Positions 43,489 through 52,191 of a DNA stretch of 64,000 nucleotides are shown one piece after another (the first letter of the stretch is position 1; each line of letters opens with the position of its first letter). The stretch spans positions 1 through 64,000 of the forward strand of contig MEOH01000026.1 in NCBI GenBank assembly GCA_001769535.1, in the 5' to 3' direction. The stretch comes from Bacteroidetes bacterium GWF2_38_335. GTDB taxonomy: Bacteria > Bacteroidota > Bacteroidia > Bacteroidales > GWF2-38-335. A program made the translations under genes and the position numbers. The notes beneath the pieces are model-generated. The model was not told the origin of the DNA. It saw only the letters and a program-made list of their open reading frames with translations, and ran no database searches.

Positions 43489-44475
43489 CTACCGTTTCCC
43501 CTCCAGAATCATCTTCTCCATAGCCACAAAATGCTCATTCACCTCATCATTCATTCGGGCAAGGCATTTGTCAACATCACTTTTCAGAATACCAAACTGT
43601 TCTTCGGTAAATTCTTTGACAACAGAAAGGTCTTTTTCAAATTGCTTTTTGATTTTAACATCAGCTCCTTCGCAAATGGAAATGGCTGCAGTGACCTGTT
43701 CTTCGGTGTGCTTGTTAAGTTTGTCCAGTTTAAAGGAAAGGGTTTCATGGGTGTCGGCTATTTGTTTGCTGAGAACGTCTTTCAATGAGATGGTTTTTTC
43801 ACTGAGCTGTTCGGTGGCCAGGTTTTTTGTGACCAGAATTTCGTTCTCAAACTGACTTCTGATGCGCGAATCAGATGATTCATAGGACTTTTTAACCTCA
43901 GCAATTTGCAAATCAAGCTGTTTGTTGGTATCAATCAGCCGGATGGCAATTTTTTCATGCATTTCGTTGAGTCCTTTTGAAAGTTCGGTCTTTACCTCGT
44001 TGAGTCTTGCATTTAACTCATTTATTGCATTATTATTAAGAAGGAGTTCAGTTCGTGCCCATGAATATTTCTTTCTGAACATTAAATACATAATAACAAT
44101 CAGGGAACCCAGCAGGAAAAATCCAATTGCAGCCAGAATAACTGAAGTTTTAATAATACTCCTGAACCTCTCAAACCTGGCGTTGGTGGCTTTGTGTACT
44201 TTGATGTTCTGCTGAATGGCTTTGTTGAATTTTTGTTCGAAGGAGCTAACCTTTTCTCCTGTTCCGGCTGATACTCCGGTCAGATTTTCAATGGATTGGT
44301 TCAGACTGTCATTTACTGTTGTAAGTTGTAATTTCAATCTGTTGTTTTCGCTTTTAAGACTTTTTACATCTTTTTTAAGTTTGGTGATTTCATCGTCGCT
44401 CGTTTGAGCAAAACCATTCATTGTAAATAAGATAATTACAATAATGGCAGTCAGTTTATAGTAAAATGTTTTCAT
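43489..44475 (-). CDS. Coiled-coil protein with signal peptide and one TM segment
   Basis: This 328-residue protein has a signal peptide (LTAIIVIILFTMNGFAQ), a periplasmic coiled coil (ITKLKKDVKSLKSENNRLKL), one membrane helix (TSVILAAIGFFLLGSLIVIMYLMF) near residue 120, and a long helical part of about 190 residues rich in Glu/Lys (ELNARLNEVKTELSKGLNEM, RIRSQFENEILVTKNLATEQ). It resembles tethered coiled-coil proteins of unknown role. No catalytic motif is seen. Single gene, divergent from cstA. Confidence 0.65.
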   Translation of the reverse strand: MKTFYYKLTAIIVIILFTMNGFAQTSDDEITKLKKDVKSLKSENNRLKLQLTTVNDSLNQSIENLTGVSAGTGEKVSSFEQKFNKAIQQNIKVHKATNARFERFRSIIKTSVILAAIGFFLLGSLIVIMYLMFRKKYSWARTELLLNNNAINELNARLNEVKTELSKGLNEMHEKIAIRLIDTNKQLDLQIAEVKKSYESSDSRIRSQFENEILVTKNLATEQLSEKTISLKDVLSKQIADTHETLSFKLDKLNKHTEEQVTAAISICEGADVKIKKQFEKDLSVVKEFTEEQFGILKSDVDKCLARMNDEVNEHFVAMEKMILEGKR

Positions 44476-44618
44476 AGTTTCCTGTCAGTGTTTATAGTGC
44501 TGACGCCGCACTGTTATTAGTTTAGGGTTAACAAATCAGGGAAAGTATATATAGGGTTCGTTTGTTAGTCTTAAATCTATTATGCTAATATACAATATAA
44601 TTTTTTGAAAATCAAGTA

Positions 44619-44639
44619 GAGACGCAAAATTTGCGTCTC
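44619..44639. repeat. Perfect palindrome GAGACGCAAA/TTTGCGTCTC
   Basis: Ten-bp arms around one base, preceded by GTA. It is followed by another inverted repeat (ATTAATTAAC...GTTAATTAAT around GGCTT/AAGCC, 44640-44677). I recall GTAGAGACGC-type palindromes as common interspersed elements in Bacteroidota. Confidence 0.6.
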
Positions 44640-44740
44640 ATTAATTAACCCCGGCTTTTAAGCCGTAGTTAATTAATTTCCATCATTCAAAACAACAAAT
44701 CCAAATATTCCATAATTTCGCATGTCTAAAAGAGTAAAAA

Positions 44741-46171
44741 ATGATTACGTTTCTTATTTCACTGGCCATCCTCGTTGGTGGATATTTTGTTTACGGAGCA
44801 ATTCTTGAACGCGTTTTTGGCACAGATCCTTCACGCGAAACTCCGGTTAAAAGATTAAAGGACGGCGTGGATTATGTGGAACTTCCTTTATGGAGAATTT
44901 TTCTTATTCAGTTTCTGAATATTGCCGGACTGGGTCCGATTTTCGGAGCAGTGGCCGGAGCAATGTGGGGTCCGGTTGCTTTTTTATGGATCGTTTTTGG
45001 CTGCATTTTTGGTGGAATGGTACACGATTATATTGCCGGAATGTTATCAATGCGTCACGACGGAAAAAGTATTCCCGAAATTGTGGGGCAATATCTGGGT
45101 GTTGGTACCAAACAGTTCATGCGCGGATTTACCGTTTTGCTGATGATTGTGGTGGGAGCAGTGTTTGTTAAAGGTCCGGCCGGAATCCTGAACAGTATTT
45201 CAAATGATGAAATGGGTATAACTTTCTGGATGGCTGCGGTTTTTATTTATTATATTCTGGCCACCATGTTACCCATAGATAAACTAATCGGCAATGTTTA
45301 CCCCATTTTTGGTTTTGCACTGCTGTTTATGGCTGTGGGTATTCTGGGCGGAATATTTGCCGGTGGGTTTACGCTCCCCGAATTTTCCATGTCATCATTT
45401 ACTAATTCACATAACAATCCCGATTCGTTTCCCATCTTTCCCATGATGTTTGTTTCCATTGCCTGCGGAGCAATTTCAGGATTTCACAGCACCCAGTCGC
45501 CGCTCATGGCCCGATGCATCAAAAATGAAAAACACGGGAAAAGGATTTTTGCCGGAGCAATGGTTGCCGAAGGAATTGTGGCATTGATCTGGGCTGCAGC
45601 AGCAATGGCGTTTTTCGGAGGAACAGAAGAGCTGAACTCCGCTATGGCGGTGCATAAAAATGATGCAGCCTGGGCAGTGAACCATATTTCAAATACATTG
45701 CTGGGAAGCGCAGGTGCTGTGCTGGCTTTGCTTGGCGTTGTAGCTGCTCCGATAACATCCGGAGATACAGCCTTCAGATCAGCACGACTGATTGTGGCCG
45801 ATTTTCTGAATTACAATCAAAAACCCATAAAAAACAGATTATTAGTGACCATCCCTTTGTTTGTTGTAGGGTTTATTCTGGTTCAGCTTGATTTTGGGAT
45901 CATCTGGAGATATATGAGCTGGGCAAACCAGTCATTGGCTATGATTGTTTTATGGACCATAACCGTTTATCTGGCAATGGAAAAGAAATTTTACTGGATA
46001 ACACTTGTCCCGGCGATATTAATGACCGCAGTTTGTATCTCCTATCTATTAACCGCGCCAGAAGGATTCAGCATCTCATCGTACATTGGAAACGCAATAG
46101 GAGTGGGGGTGGCTGTTTTGCTTGTTCTTGTGTTTATGGTTTGGAAATACAGGAAAATGGAAATCAGATAA
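44741..46171 (+). CDS. cstA: Carbon starvation protein CstA family transporter
   Basis: This 476-residue integral membrane protein has about 12 hydrophobic segments. Signatures of CstA are VFGTDPSRETPVKRLKDGVDYV, FLNIAGLGPIFGAVAGAMWGP and FGGMVHDYIAGMLSMRHDGKSI, split here by turns. CstA-family proteins import peptides or pyruvate under carbon limitation. The chain is shorter than the ~700-residue E. coli type and matches the short form common in Bacteroidota. A TAATTTCG box near 44713 may be a weak -7. Single gene; no LytS/LytR-type sensor nearby. Confidence 0.92.
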   Translation: MITFLISLAILVGGYFVYGAILERVFGTDPSRETPVKRLKDGVDYVELPLWRIFLIQFLNIAGLGPIFGAVAGAMWGPVAFLWIVFGCIFGGMVHDYIAGMLSMRHDGKSIPEIVGQYLGVGTKQFMRGFTVLLMIVVGAVFVKGPAGILNSISNDEMGITFWMAAVFIYYILATMLPIDKLIGNVYPIFGFALLFMAVGILGGIFAGGFTLPEFSMSSFTNSHNNPDSFPIFPMMFVSIACGAISGFHSTQSPLMARCIKNEKHGKRIFAGAMVAEGIVALIWAAAAMAFFGGTEELNSAMAVHKNDAAWAVNHISNTLLGSAGAVLALLGVVAAPITSGDTAFRSARLIVADFLNYNQKPIKNRLLVTIPLFVVGFILVQLDFGIIWRYMSWANQSLAMIVLWTITVYLAMEKKFYWITLVPAILMTAVCISYLLTAPEGFSISSYIGNAIGVGVAVLLVLVFMVWKYRKMEIR

Positions 46172-46258
46172 AATTCCACGCATTTTTGCTTAATAGAAAC
46201 TAACATTCTACCATATAAGTCAAGGAGCAATACTGATTAAGTCAGGTTTGCATTGCCA

Positions 46259-46266
46259 TACCTTTG
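46259..46266 (+). promoter_or_regulatory. -7 box TACCTTTG
   Basis: Perfect TAnnTTTG, 23 bp before the ATG at 46290. A TTTG lies only 8 bp upstream, too near for a -33 box. Confidence 0.5.
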
Positions 46267-46289
46267 TTTCATAATTAATACAAAAAACC

Positions 46290-46985
46290 ATGAAAACGAT
46301 TTTAACTTTCACACTGATGTTCATCTTAGGATTAGAATTCAGCACAGCTCAGGATACCATTTTATATATGAATGGAAAAATGGCCTTAGGAAAAGTACAA
46401 AAAACAGCAAATACAACTGTTTATTTTACTCCTGATAATAAAAATACAAAAATCAAAAAAATTGACATTGAAGACCTTTTCAGTATAAATTATCAGAATA
46501 AATCAATGGTTTACTATTATGCTCAGGATACTGCGATTGGGAATAATATGAATTTAGATGAAATGAACACTTATGTGATGGGTAAAAATTATGCGAGAGT
46601 GAATTTTAAATCCCCAAATAGTACTCTGGGTGGAATTGTAACAGGTGCAGCTGGTGCTTTTAGTTTTTGGGGATTGGCATTACCAGTGACTTATGCTTTA
46701 ATTGTGGGATCTAAAAATCCACGTTTTGAGATAGATGAAAAAATAAAACAGGAGATTTATTCAAATCCCGTAATAGATTTTCCAACAATAGCAATAGAAC
46801 CCGGATTATCATATGATGCAAAAAATGACAGGGAAATGAAAGCGCCTATTTTTAATGAGCCACTTTTTCAGGAAGGATATAACAGAGCTGCTAAAGACAA
46901 AAAAGTCAAAAATTCATTAAAAGGAGCACTTGTTGGATTTACTGCAATGATTGGAACATTCGTATTAATTTCAGTTGGTAGATAG
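46290..46985 (+). CDS. Exported protein with central glycine-rich membrane hairpin
   Basis: This 231-residue protein has a signal peptide (ILTFTLMFILGLEFSTAQ). The early mature part (DTILYMNGKMALGKVQKTANT, IKKIDIEDLFSINY) matches the short beta domain found at the N-terminus of several Bacteroidota envelope proteins; the gene at 39573 has a similar stretch. Later come two hydrophobic runs (GGIVTGAAGAFSFWGLALPV and LKGALVGFTAMIGTFVLISV). It stands alone with its own -7 box and a strong terminator. Function unknown. Confidence 0.65.
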   Translation: MKTILTFTLMFILGLEFSTAQDTILYMNGKMALGKVQKTANTTVYFTPDNKNTKIKKIDIEDLFSINYQNKSMVYYYAQDTAIGNNMNLDEMNTYVMGKNYARVNFKSPNSTLGGIVTGAAGAFSFWGLALPVTYALIVGSKNPRFEIDEKIKQEIYSNPVIDFPTIAIEPGLSYDAKNDREMKAPIFNEPLFQEGYNRAAKDKKVKNSLKGALVGFTAMIGTFVLISVGR

Positions 46986-47009
46986 TTTTCAATATGGTTT
47001 AGATTGACA

Positions 47010-47046
47010 AAGGGACCGCATTATTTATGATGCGGTCCCTTTTATT
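47010..47046. terminator. Strong rho-independent terminator
   Basis: Perfect 12-bp stem AAGGGACCGCAT/ATGCGGTCCCTT with an 8-nt loop and a T-rich tail. It ends the transcript of the gene at 46290 and, being flanked by A and T runs, could also work in the other direction. Confidence 0.88.
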
Positions 47047-47193
47047 GATACACTATTGATAGGGGAAACCCCGGCTTTAAAGCCTATAGCCTTCAGGCTA
47101 ATAATTGCAATTGAAATGATTACAGATAGTTGTAATGATTTTCTACTACCGCCTAAGACGATGGTTTTAATAAACAAACTTTTACAAAAGTTG

Positions 47194-47218
47194 AATATTG
47201 AACAAGGAACACCGATTT
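47194..47218 (+). repeat. 25-bp copy matching 31465-31489 (inverted)
   Basis: Exact reverse complement of 31465-31489 (core AACAAGGAACACCG), 16 kb away, in non-coding DNA. Confidence 0.55.
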
Positions 47219-47260
47219 TAGATTTATGAACTTCATTAAACTTCTCAAATCGAATATCGA

Positions 47261-47296
47261 TGTTCCCCCGATTAAAATACGGGGCAGGCTTTGTTC
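47261..47296 (+). repeat. Repeat TGTTCCCCCG...GGGGCAGGC
   Basis: Matches 33761-33797 (CCCCG/CGGGG stem, then CAGGC and TTGTTC). Another small interspersed family. Confidence 0.5.
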
Positions 47297-47452
47297 TTAA
47301 ATCATTATCATTTTATAGCCGAGTCATTATTAATAACCCATCTTAATATAAAGTTGATTTTCAAAATATATTAAAGGACAAAACATTAATAAATAACAGA
47401 AATGCTGATAATTACAAACATATACCTGACGGCAATGGCTTTAAAGCCGGGG

Positions 47453-48094
47453 TTAAATGGTAACCAGTCTGTTTTTAATAGCATAAACAACCAGTCCGAC
47501 AGAATTTACCGCCCCGATTTTATCAAGCATTTTAGATCTGTAACCATCAATAGTACGATTGCTTAGGAATAATTTTTCACCTATTTGAAAATTATTAAAA
47601 CCACCACAAATCAAGTTTATTATTTCCAATTCATTTTTATTAAATATATCAGGTCTGCGTTCCGTTATTTCAGGTTTTTTTAAAAACTTTTTTGTTAAAA
47701 CATCAATCAATTCTTCCGAAAAAAATCTTTTACCTGCCAAAACTGAATTAATTGCTTTTTCCACATCCATTTCTGTAACATTTTTCAGCAAAAACCCCAT
47801 AGCACCTGCTTCAAGCATTTGTTCAAGATATTCTTCTTCGCTTTGCATACTTAAGGCAATAATTTTAATTGAGGGCTGTTTTTCAATTCCTTTACGAGTT
47901 GCTTCAATGCCATCCATAAGTGGCATCATGATATCCATAAATACAACATCAGGTTTATATTTATCCAATAATTTAAGAAAGTTGATTCCATTATCGGCCT
48001 GACCAATAACTTCTACATTTTTAATATCTTCAAGAATGGAGATAATTCCTTTTCTGAAAATTTCCTGGTCTTCTACTACAATAGCTTTTATCAT
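47453..48094 (-). CDS. NarL/LuxR-type response regulator
   Basis: This 213-residue protein has REC (residues ~3-120) with the phospho-acceptor Asp54 (VVFMDIMMP), acidic pocket VVEDQE and conserved Lys (LLKNV). Then comes a GerE/LuxR helix-turn-helix (~150-210): NKNELEIINLICGGFNNFQIGEKLFLSNRTIDGYRSKM split by a turn, and KIGAVNSVGLVVYAIK. It is the only DNA-binding output in this operon and the last gene of it. It would be activated by a kinase encoded upstream and bind target promoters. It starts 13 bp after the preceding gene. Confidence 0.92.
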   Translation of the reverse strand: MIKAIVVEDQEIFRKGIISILEDIKNVEVIGQADNGINFLKLLDKYKPDVVFMDIMMPLMDGIEATRKGIEKQPSIKIIALSMQSEEEYLEQMLEAGAMGFLLKNVTEMDVEKAINSVLAGKRFFSEELIDVLTKKFLKKPEITERRPDIFNKNELEIINLICGGFNNFQIGEKLFLSNRTIDGYRSKMLDKIGAVNSVGLVVYAIKNRLVTI

Positions 48095-48106
48095 TGTTTT
48101 TGTTAT

Positions 48107-49207
48107 TTAATCCAACATTTTTGAAACCAAAATATTAAAGGAACTTCCTTTGCCCAATTCGCTTTCTATTTGTAATTCGGCACCGTTTTTTTCAACAAAT
48201 TCTTTACATAAAAGCAAACCCAATCCGGATCCTCTTTCATTATTAGTGCCCAAATTTGAAAACTTGGTTTCAATCTGGAATATTTTAATCAAATCATCTG
48301 CACTTATTCCCGTGCCGGTATCTTTGATTGAGATTTTAAATTTGTCATCATCAAACGATGATATTTCTATTAAAACATTATCTCCCTTGTTACTGAATTT
48401 AATTGCATTGGTAACGAGGTTTCTGATAATTGTTTTGAACATCTCTAAATCAAATAAGATATATGCGCCAAAACCATTTGAAATTGTCAGTTTTATTTTT
48501 TTCTCGGCAGCAAAACTTTGCAGGGAACCAATCGATTCCAAAACAATATCGTGTATATTAAATTTTTCCTTTTTTGCTTCAAATATTCCAAGTTGCAGTT
48601 TTGACCAATTAAGCAGGTTTTCAAGCAATTTAAATGTTTCCTTTGTTTCAGCCTGCATGAGGTCGGCAATTTTTTCAACTTCTTTCATGTCTTTTTTAAC
48701 GATGCTTCTTTTCATTAAATCGCAAGTCACCATTAGTGCCGCAAACGGGTTTTTTAAATCGTGCGCTATGATAGAGAAAAATTTATCCTTGGTGGCATTA
48801 ATTTCCAACAGTTTTTCTTTAGATAATTTTAGTTCAATATGTGTGGCTACCCGAGCTGTAAGTTCAAGCGCATTAAAGGGTTTGGTGATAAAATCAACTG
48901 CACCGAGTTCAAAACCTTTTAAAATATTTTCAGGTTCGGTTATTGAGGTTAAAAAAATGATGGGAATATTATATGTCCTTGGGGATGTTTTTAATATTTT
49001 GCATACTTCGTAACCATCCATTCCGGGCATTTGAATGTCAAGTAAAATTAAATCAGGGGCCATCACTTTAACCGATTGCAAGGCGTGGGTGCCCGAAGAT
49101 GAAATGTTGATGTTATAACCTTTTTCATATAAAATATTACCAAGTACCTGAATGTTTGCAGGCATGTCATCAATGATTAAAATCAAGGGTTTTTTTTGCT
49201 GATTCAT
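48107..49207 (-). CDS. Receiver-histidine kinase (REC-HisKA-HATPase)
   Basis: This 366-residue cytosolic protein has an N-terminal REC with Asp57 (LILLDIQMPGMDGYEV), then HisKA with the phospho-acceptor His149 (FFSIIAHDLKNPF) and HATPase_c (NLVTNAIKFS, DTGTGIS, GSGLGLLLCKEFVEKNG). REC-first kinases act as relays whose kinase activity is set by phosphorylation of their own receiver. Its REC is closely similar to that of the REC-PP2C protein in the same operon (both DM-P-N-x-Q-V-L and GY...ISSSG/IASSG). It starts 5 bp after the hybrid kinase gene and probably passes phosphate to the NarL-type regulator. Confidence 0.93.
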   Translation of the reverse strand: MNQQKKPLILIIDDMPANIQVLGNILYEKGYNINISSSGTHALQSVKVMAPDLILLDIQMPGMDGYEVCKILKTSPRTYNIPIIFLTSITEPENILKGFELGAVDFITKPFNALELTARVATHIELKLSKEKLLEINATKDKFFSIIAHDLKNPFAALMVTCDLMKRSIVKKDMKEVEKIADLMQAETKETFKLLENLLNWSKLQLGIFEAKKEKFNIHDIVLESIGSLQSFAAEKKIKLTISNGFGAYILFDLEMFKTIIRNLVTNAIKFSNKGDNVLIEISSFDDDKFKISIKDTGTGISADDLIKIFQIETKFSNLGTNNERGSGLGLLLCKEFVEKNGAELQIESELGKGSSFNILVSKMLD

Positions 49208-49212
49208 AAACT

Positions 49213-52191
49213 TTATTTTTTAATAGTTGGAATTGTTTTTTGGACAGTATCCTGAATCTTAATTCCTGATTTATTAATCGGGTTTTTTTCATTTTTTGAA
49301 ACAAAACCCAAAGGAGTAATAAACTCATACAATTTTTTTAGTGTTGAATAAATTTGATTAATGTTGAAGGTTTCAATATAACCTGAAAGTTTAATGCAGT
49401 AATTACTAATTTCTTCGATTTGATGTTTTTCATTGTATTTGCCCAATTCTTTTACAAATTCAATAATTTCATCAATATTTAGTGTTTCTTGTAACTTTAT
49501 AATTACGGAATTAAATTGTTTTGACATTTCCACTTGTATTTCATGGGATAGTTTTCCTGTTAAATTTTCAGATTTAAAAGAGGATGGAATTTCTTTTTTA
49601 TCTATTTCCTTTTCCTGTAATTCTTCGTAAGGTAAAAATTTGATAAGCTTTTCCAGTAAATCATTTTTGTAAATAGGTTTAATAAGAAAATCGTCAGCAA
49701 GCTGCTCAAACTTATCTTTTTGCTGTTTCATCCCGGATGCAGTGAGCGCAATAATTGGTATATCCTTTAAATCATTGTCAGATTTAATTATATTTATTGC
49801 AGTAAAACCATCCATAACAGGCATCTGCATATCCATTAATATTAAATCGGGTTTGATTTTTCTGGCTTCGTTGATGCATTCTTCCCCATTTTCTGTTTCA
49901 ATGATTGTGATATTAAGTGATTCAAGATAGCCCTTTACAACCTGTCGGTTAGACAGTACATCTTCAGCCATCAGTAAAACAGGATTTAAAAACCTGATTT
50001 TAGATAATTTCAGGTTTATTTTTTCAGAGGAGTCATTGTTGTACAATGAGGCAATTTCGATATTGTAAACGGTGAAACTAAAAACAGTACCTTTTTCTAC
50101 TTCACTTTCCACTGTAATTTTTCCTCCCAGCAATTCAATCAATCGCTTTGTAATGCTCAATCCAAGTCCGGTTCCGCCATATTTGCTTCTGTTTTTTTGT
50201 TCAACCTGAATAAAGGGCTCAAAAATGTTTGATAATTTATCCGGAGGAATTCCAATGCCGGTATCTTTAATGGTAAATATTAAATCTACTTTACTCAGCA
50301 TTTTATCTTTCGCAATGGTGTTTACATTAATATCAACACCACCTTTATTTGTAAATTTAATGGCATTGCCGATCAGGTTGAATAAGATTTGCCTGAGATA
50401 TTTTTCATCGGTGATCAGACTGCCCGGAATTTCTTCAGAAATGTGGATGTTTATTATCAACCCTTTTTCTTTTGCTTTCATAATGAAAACAGACTGTAGT
50501 TCCTGTATGATGTTATTTAAACATACCGGTTGATTATGAATAACCATTCGTCCGGCTTCAACTTTTGAAAGATCCAGAATATCATTTATGAGAGAAAGAA
50601 GGACTTTGCTGCTTTGAATTATATTATCAAGATACTCAGTAAAAATTACCTGTCCTTCAGTTTTTTCTTTAAGAATACTTGAAAACCCGACAATAGCATT
50701 CAAGGGGGTGCGTATTTCATGACTCATATTTGCAAGAAACTCGCTTTTCATCCTGTTTGCATCTTCAGCAGATTTCTTTGCATGCATAAGTTCATTTTCG
50801 ATTCTTTTTTGCTCTGTAATATCCCTGGCCACAATTACAGCTCCGAGAACATTTCCGCGGTCGTCATTATAAACCGAACCGTTAAATAAGACATCTGTAA
50901 GTTTTCCATCCATTATGGTTAAAGGATAATCAGCTACAAAGCCTTTTTCAAAAACCTGCTGATAGCATTCTTTTGCCTTTTCGGGTTTGGTGAAATAATT
51001 AAAAAAGTCGGTGTTCATTAATTTTTCACGCGATTCACCGGTTACTTTCACTGTTGCCTGGTTCATGTCGGTTATTTTGCCTTCGGGACTAATGGTGAAC
51101 AAAGGGTCGCGACTGGCTTCGATCAGACTAAGTGAATATTGGGATGCTATTTTCAATGAATAGCTGAAAGCTTCGAGCTCTTTATTTGCAGTTTCACGTC
51201 TTTTTTTTTCCTCGGTTTGAAAAACAAGCTCTTTATCGGCAATTACCAACTCTGCAGCTCTTTTTTCTTTTTCACCTGTTTGAAAGACCAATTCTTTGTC
51301 TGCAATAACAAGTTCGGCAGCTCTTTTTTCTTTTTCCCCGGTTTGAAAAACGAGTTCTTTGTCAGCAATAACCAACTCTGCAGCTCTTTTTTCTTTTTCA
51401 CCTGTTTGAAAGACCAATTCTATATCGGCAATAACTAATTCTGCAGCTCTTTTTTCTTTTTCTTCATTTTGAAAAACAAGTTCCTTATTGGCGATGATTA
51501 ATTCATTTGCCCTTTTTTCTTTCTCTTCATTTTGAAAGACCAGTTCTTTATTTGCAATAATTAACTCAGCAGCTCGTTTTTCTTTTTCTTCATTTTGAAA
51601 AACCAGTTCTTTATTGGCAATAATCAACTCAGCAGCTCTTTTTTCTTTTTCTTCATTTTGAAAAACCAATTCTTTATTGGCAATAATTAATTCATTTGCC
51701 CTCTTTTCTTTCTCCTTATTTTGATAGGCCAGTTCTTTATTAGCATCACGTATTTCAATTGCCCATTTTTGCTGAGATATATCACGCGCAACAACAACGG
51801 CTCCCATAACATTTCCATTACCATCTTTATAAACAGCGCCGTTGAATAAAACATCAGTAAGTTTTCCGTTTTTACTTAGAAAAGTAAGAGGGGAATTTGC
51901 AATAGATCCATTTTTAAATACTTCCTGGTAAACCAAACGGGCTTTTTCAGGTTCAGTGAAATAATCATAAAAATTTGTGCCAATAAGCTTTTCGCGTTCA
52001 ATTCCTGTTATAATTACCTTTGCCTGATTCATGTCAGTGATTTTGCCTTCGGGACTGATGGTAATCAGTGGGTCCAGACTGGCTTCAATCAAACTGCTTG
52101 CGTACTGTGAATCATGTATTTTGGTTCTTTCCATTTTATTTAATATTATTTCGTTTATTTTTTTACATTTCGAGGTCCATATTTTCATCAT
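49213..52191 (-). CDS. PAS hybrid histidine kinase with 21-residue tandem repeats
   Basis: This 992-residue soluble protein starts in a TAATG overlap with the previous stop (1-bp overlap). It has a PAS domain (~25-140), a coiled coil of nine 21-residue repeats (149-336), and a second PAS (~345-460) closely similar to the first (EASLDPLITISPEGKITDMN vs EASRDPLFTISPEGKITDMN). HisKA has His491 (NMSHEIRTP); HATPase_c follows (NLIGNAIKFT, DTGIGIP, GTGLGLS). REC has Asp787 (LILMDMQMP). A ~130-residue C-terminal helical part may be an Hpt-like domain, but I see no clear H-x-x-K-G motif. No membrane segment: it senses inside the cell. Confidence 0.92.
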   Translation of the reverse strand: MMKIWTSKCKKINEIILNKMERTKIHDSQYASSLIEASLDPLITISPEGKITDMNQAKVIITGIEREKLIGTNFYDYFTEPEKARLVYQEVFKNGSIANSPLTFLSKNGKLTDVLFNGAVYKDGNGNVMGAVVVARDISQQKWAIEIRDANKELAYQNKEKEKRANELIIANKELVFQNEEKEKRAAELIIANKELVFQNEEKEKRAAELIIANKELVFQNEEKEKRANELIIANKELVFQNEEKEKRAAELVIADIELVFQTGEKEKRAAELVIADKELVFQTGEKEKRAAELVIADKELVFQTGEKEKRAAELVIADKELVFQTEEKKRRETANKELEAFSYSLKIASQYSLSLIEASRDPLFTISPEGKITDMNQATVKVTGESREKLMNTDFFNYFTKPEKAKECYQQVFEKGFVADYPLTIMDGKLTDVLFNGSVYNDDRGNVLGAVIVARDITEQKRIENELMHAKKSAEDANRMKSEFLANMSHEIRTPLNAIVGFSSILKEKTEGQVIFTEYLDNIIQSSKVLLSLINDILDLSKVEAGRMVIHNQPVCLNNIIQELQSVFIMKAKEKGLIINIHISEEIPGSLITDEKYLRQILFNLIGNAIKFTNKGGVDINVNTIAKDKMLSKVDLIFTIKDTGIGIPPDKLSNIFEPFIQVEQKNRSKYGGTGLGLSITKRLIELLGGKITVESEVEKGTVFSFTVYNIEIASLYNNDSSEKINLKLSKIRFLNPVLLMAEDVLSNRQVVKGYLESLNITIIETENGEECINEARKIKPDLILMDMQMPVMDGFTAINIIKSDNDLKDIPIIALTASGMKQQKDKFEQLADDFLIKPIYKNDLLEKLIKFLPYEELQEKEIDKKEIPSSFKSENLTGKLSHEIQVEMSKQFNSVIIKLQETLNIDEIIEFVKELGKYNEKHQIEEISNYCIKLSGYIETFNINQIYSTLKKLYEFITPLGFVSKNEKNPINKSGIKIQDTVQKTIPTIKK
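51184..51747 (-). repeat. 63-bp in-frame tandem repeats of the hybrid kinase
   Basis: Nine units of 21 codons, consensus ELIIANKELVFQNEEKEKRA. The first five carry N-E-E-K and the last four T-G-E-K or T-E-E-K, so two sub-blocks were amplified separately. The repeats link the two PAS domains as one long helix. The number of units could vary between strains by recombination. Confidence 0.88.

Larger units (their letters stand above)
46986..47452. other. Intergenic region with terminator and interspersed repeats
   Basis: A terminator sits at 47010-47046. GGCTTTAAAGCC and AGCCTTCAGGCT hairpin units lie at 47068-47100 and 47430-47455. Position 47194-47218 is the partner of 31465-31489, and 47261-47296 is the partner of 33761-33797. 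No gene is seen. Confidence 0.6.

Noticed and set aside
48150-49013. 287-residue plus-strand protein opposite the REC-kinase
   Set aside because: Antisense of a clearly conserved REC-HisKA-HATPase gene; Ser/Leu/Ile-rich composition typical of antisense frames.
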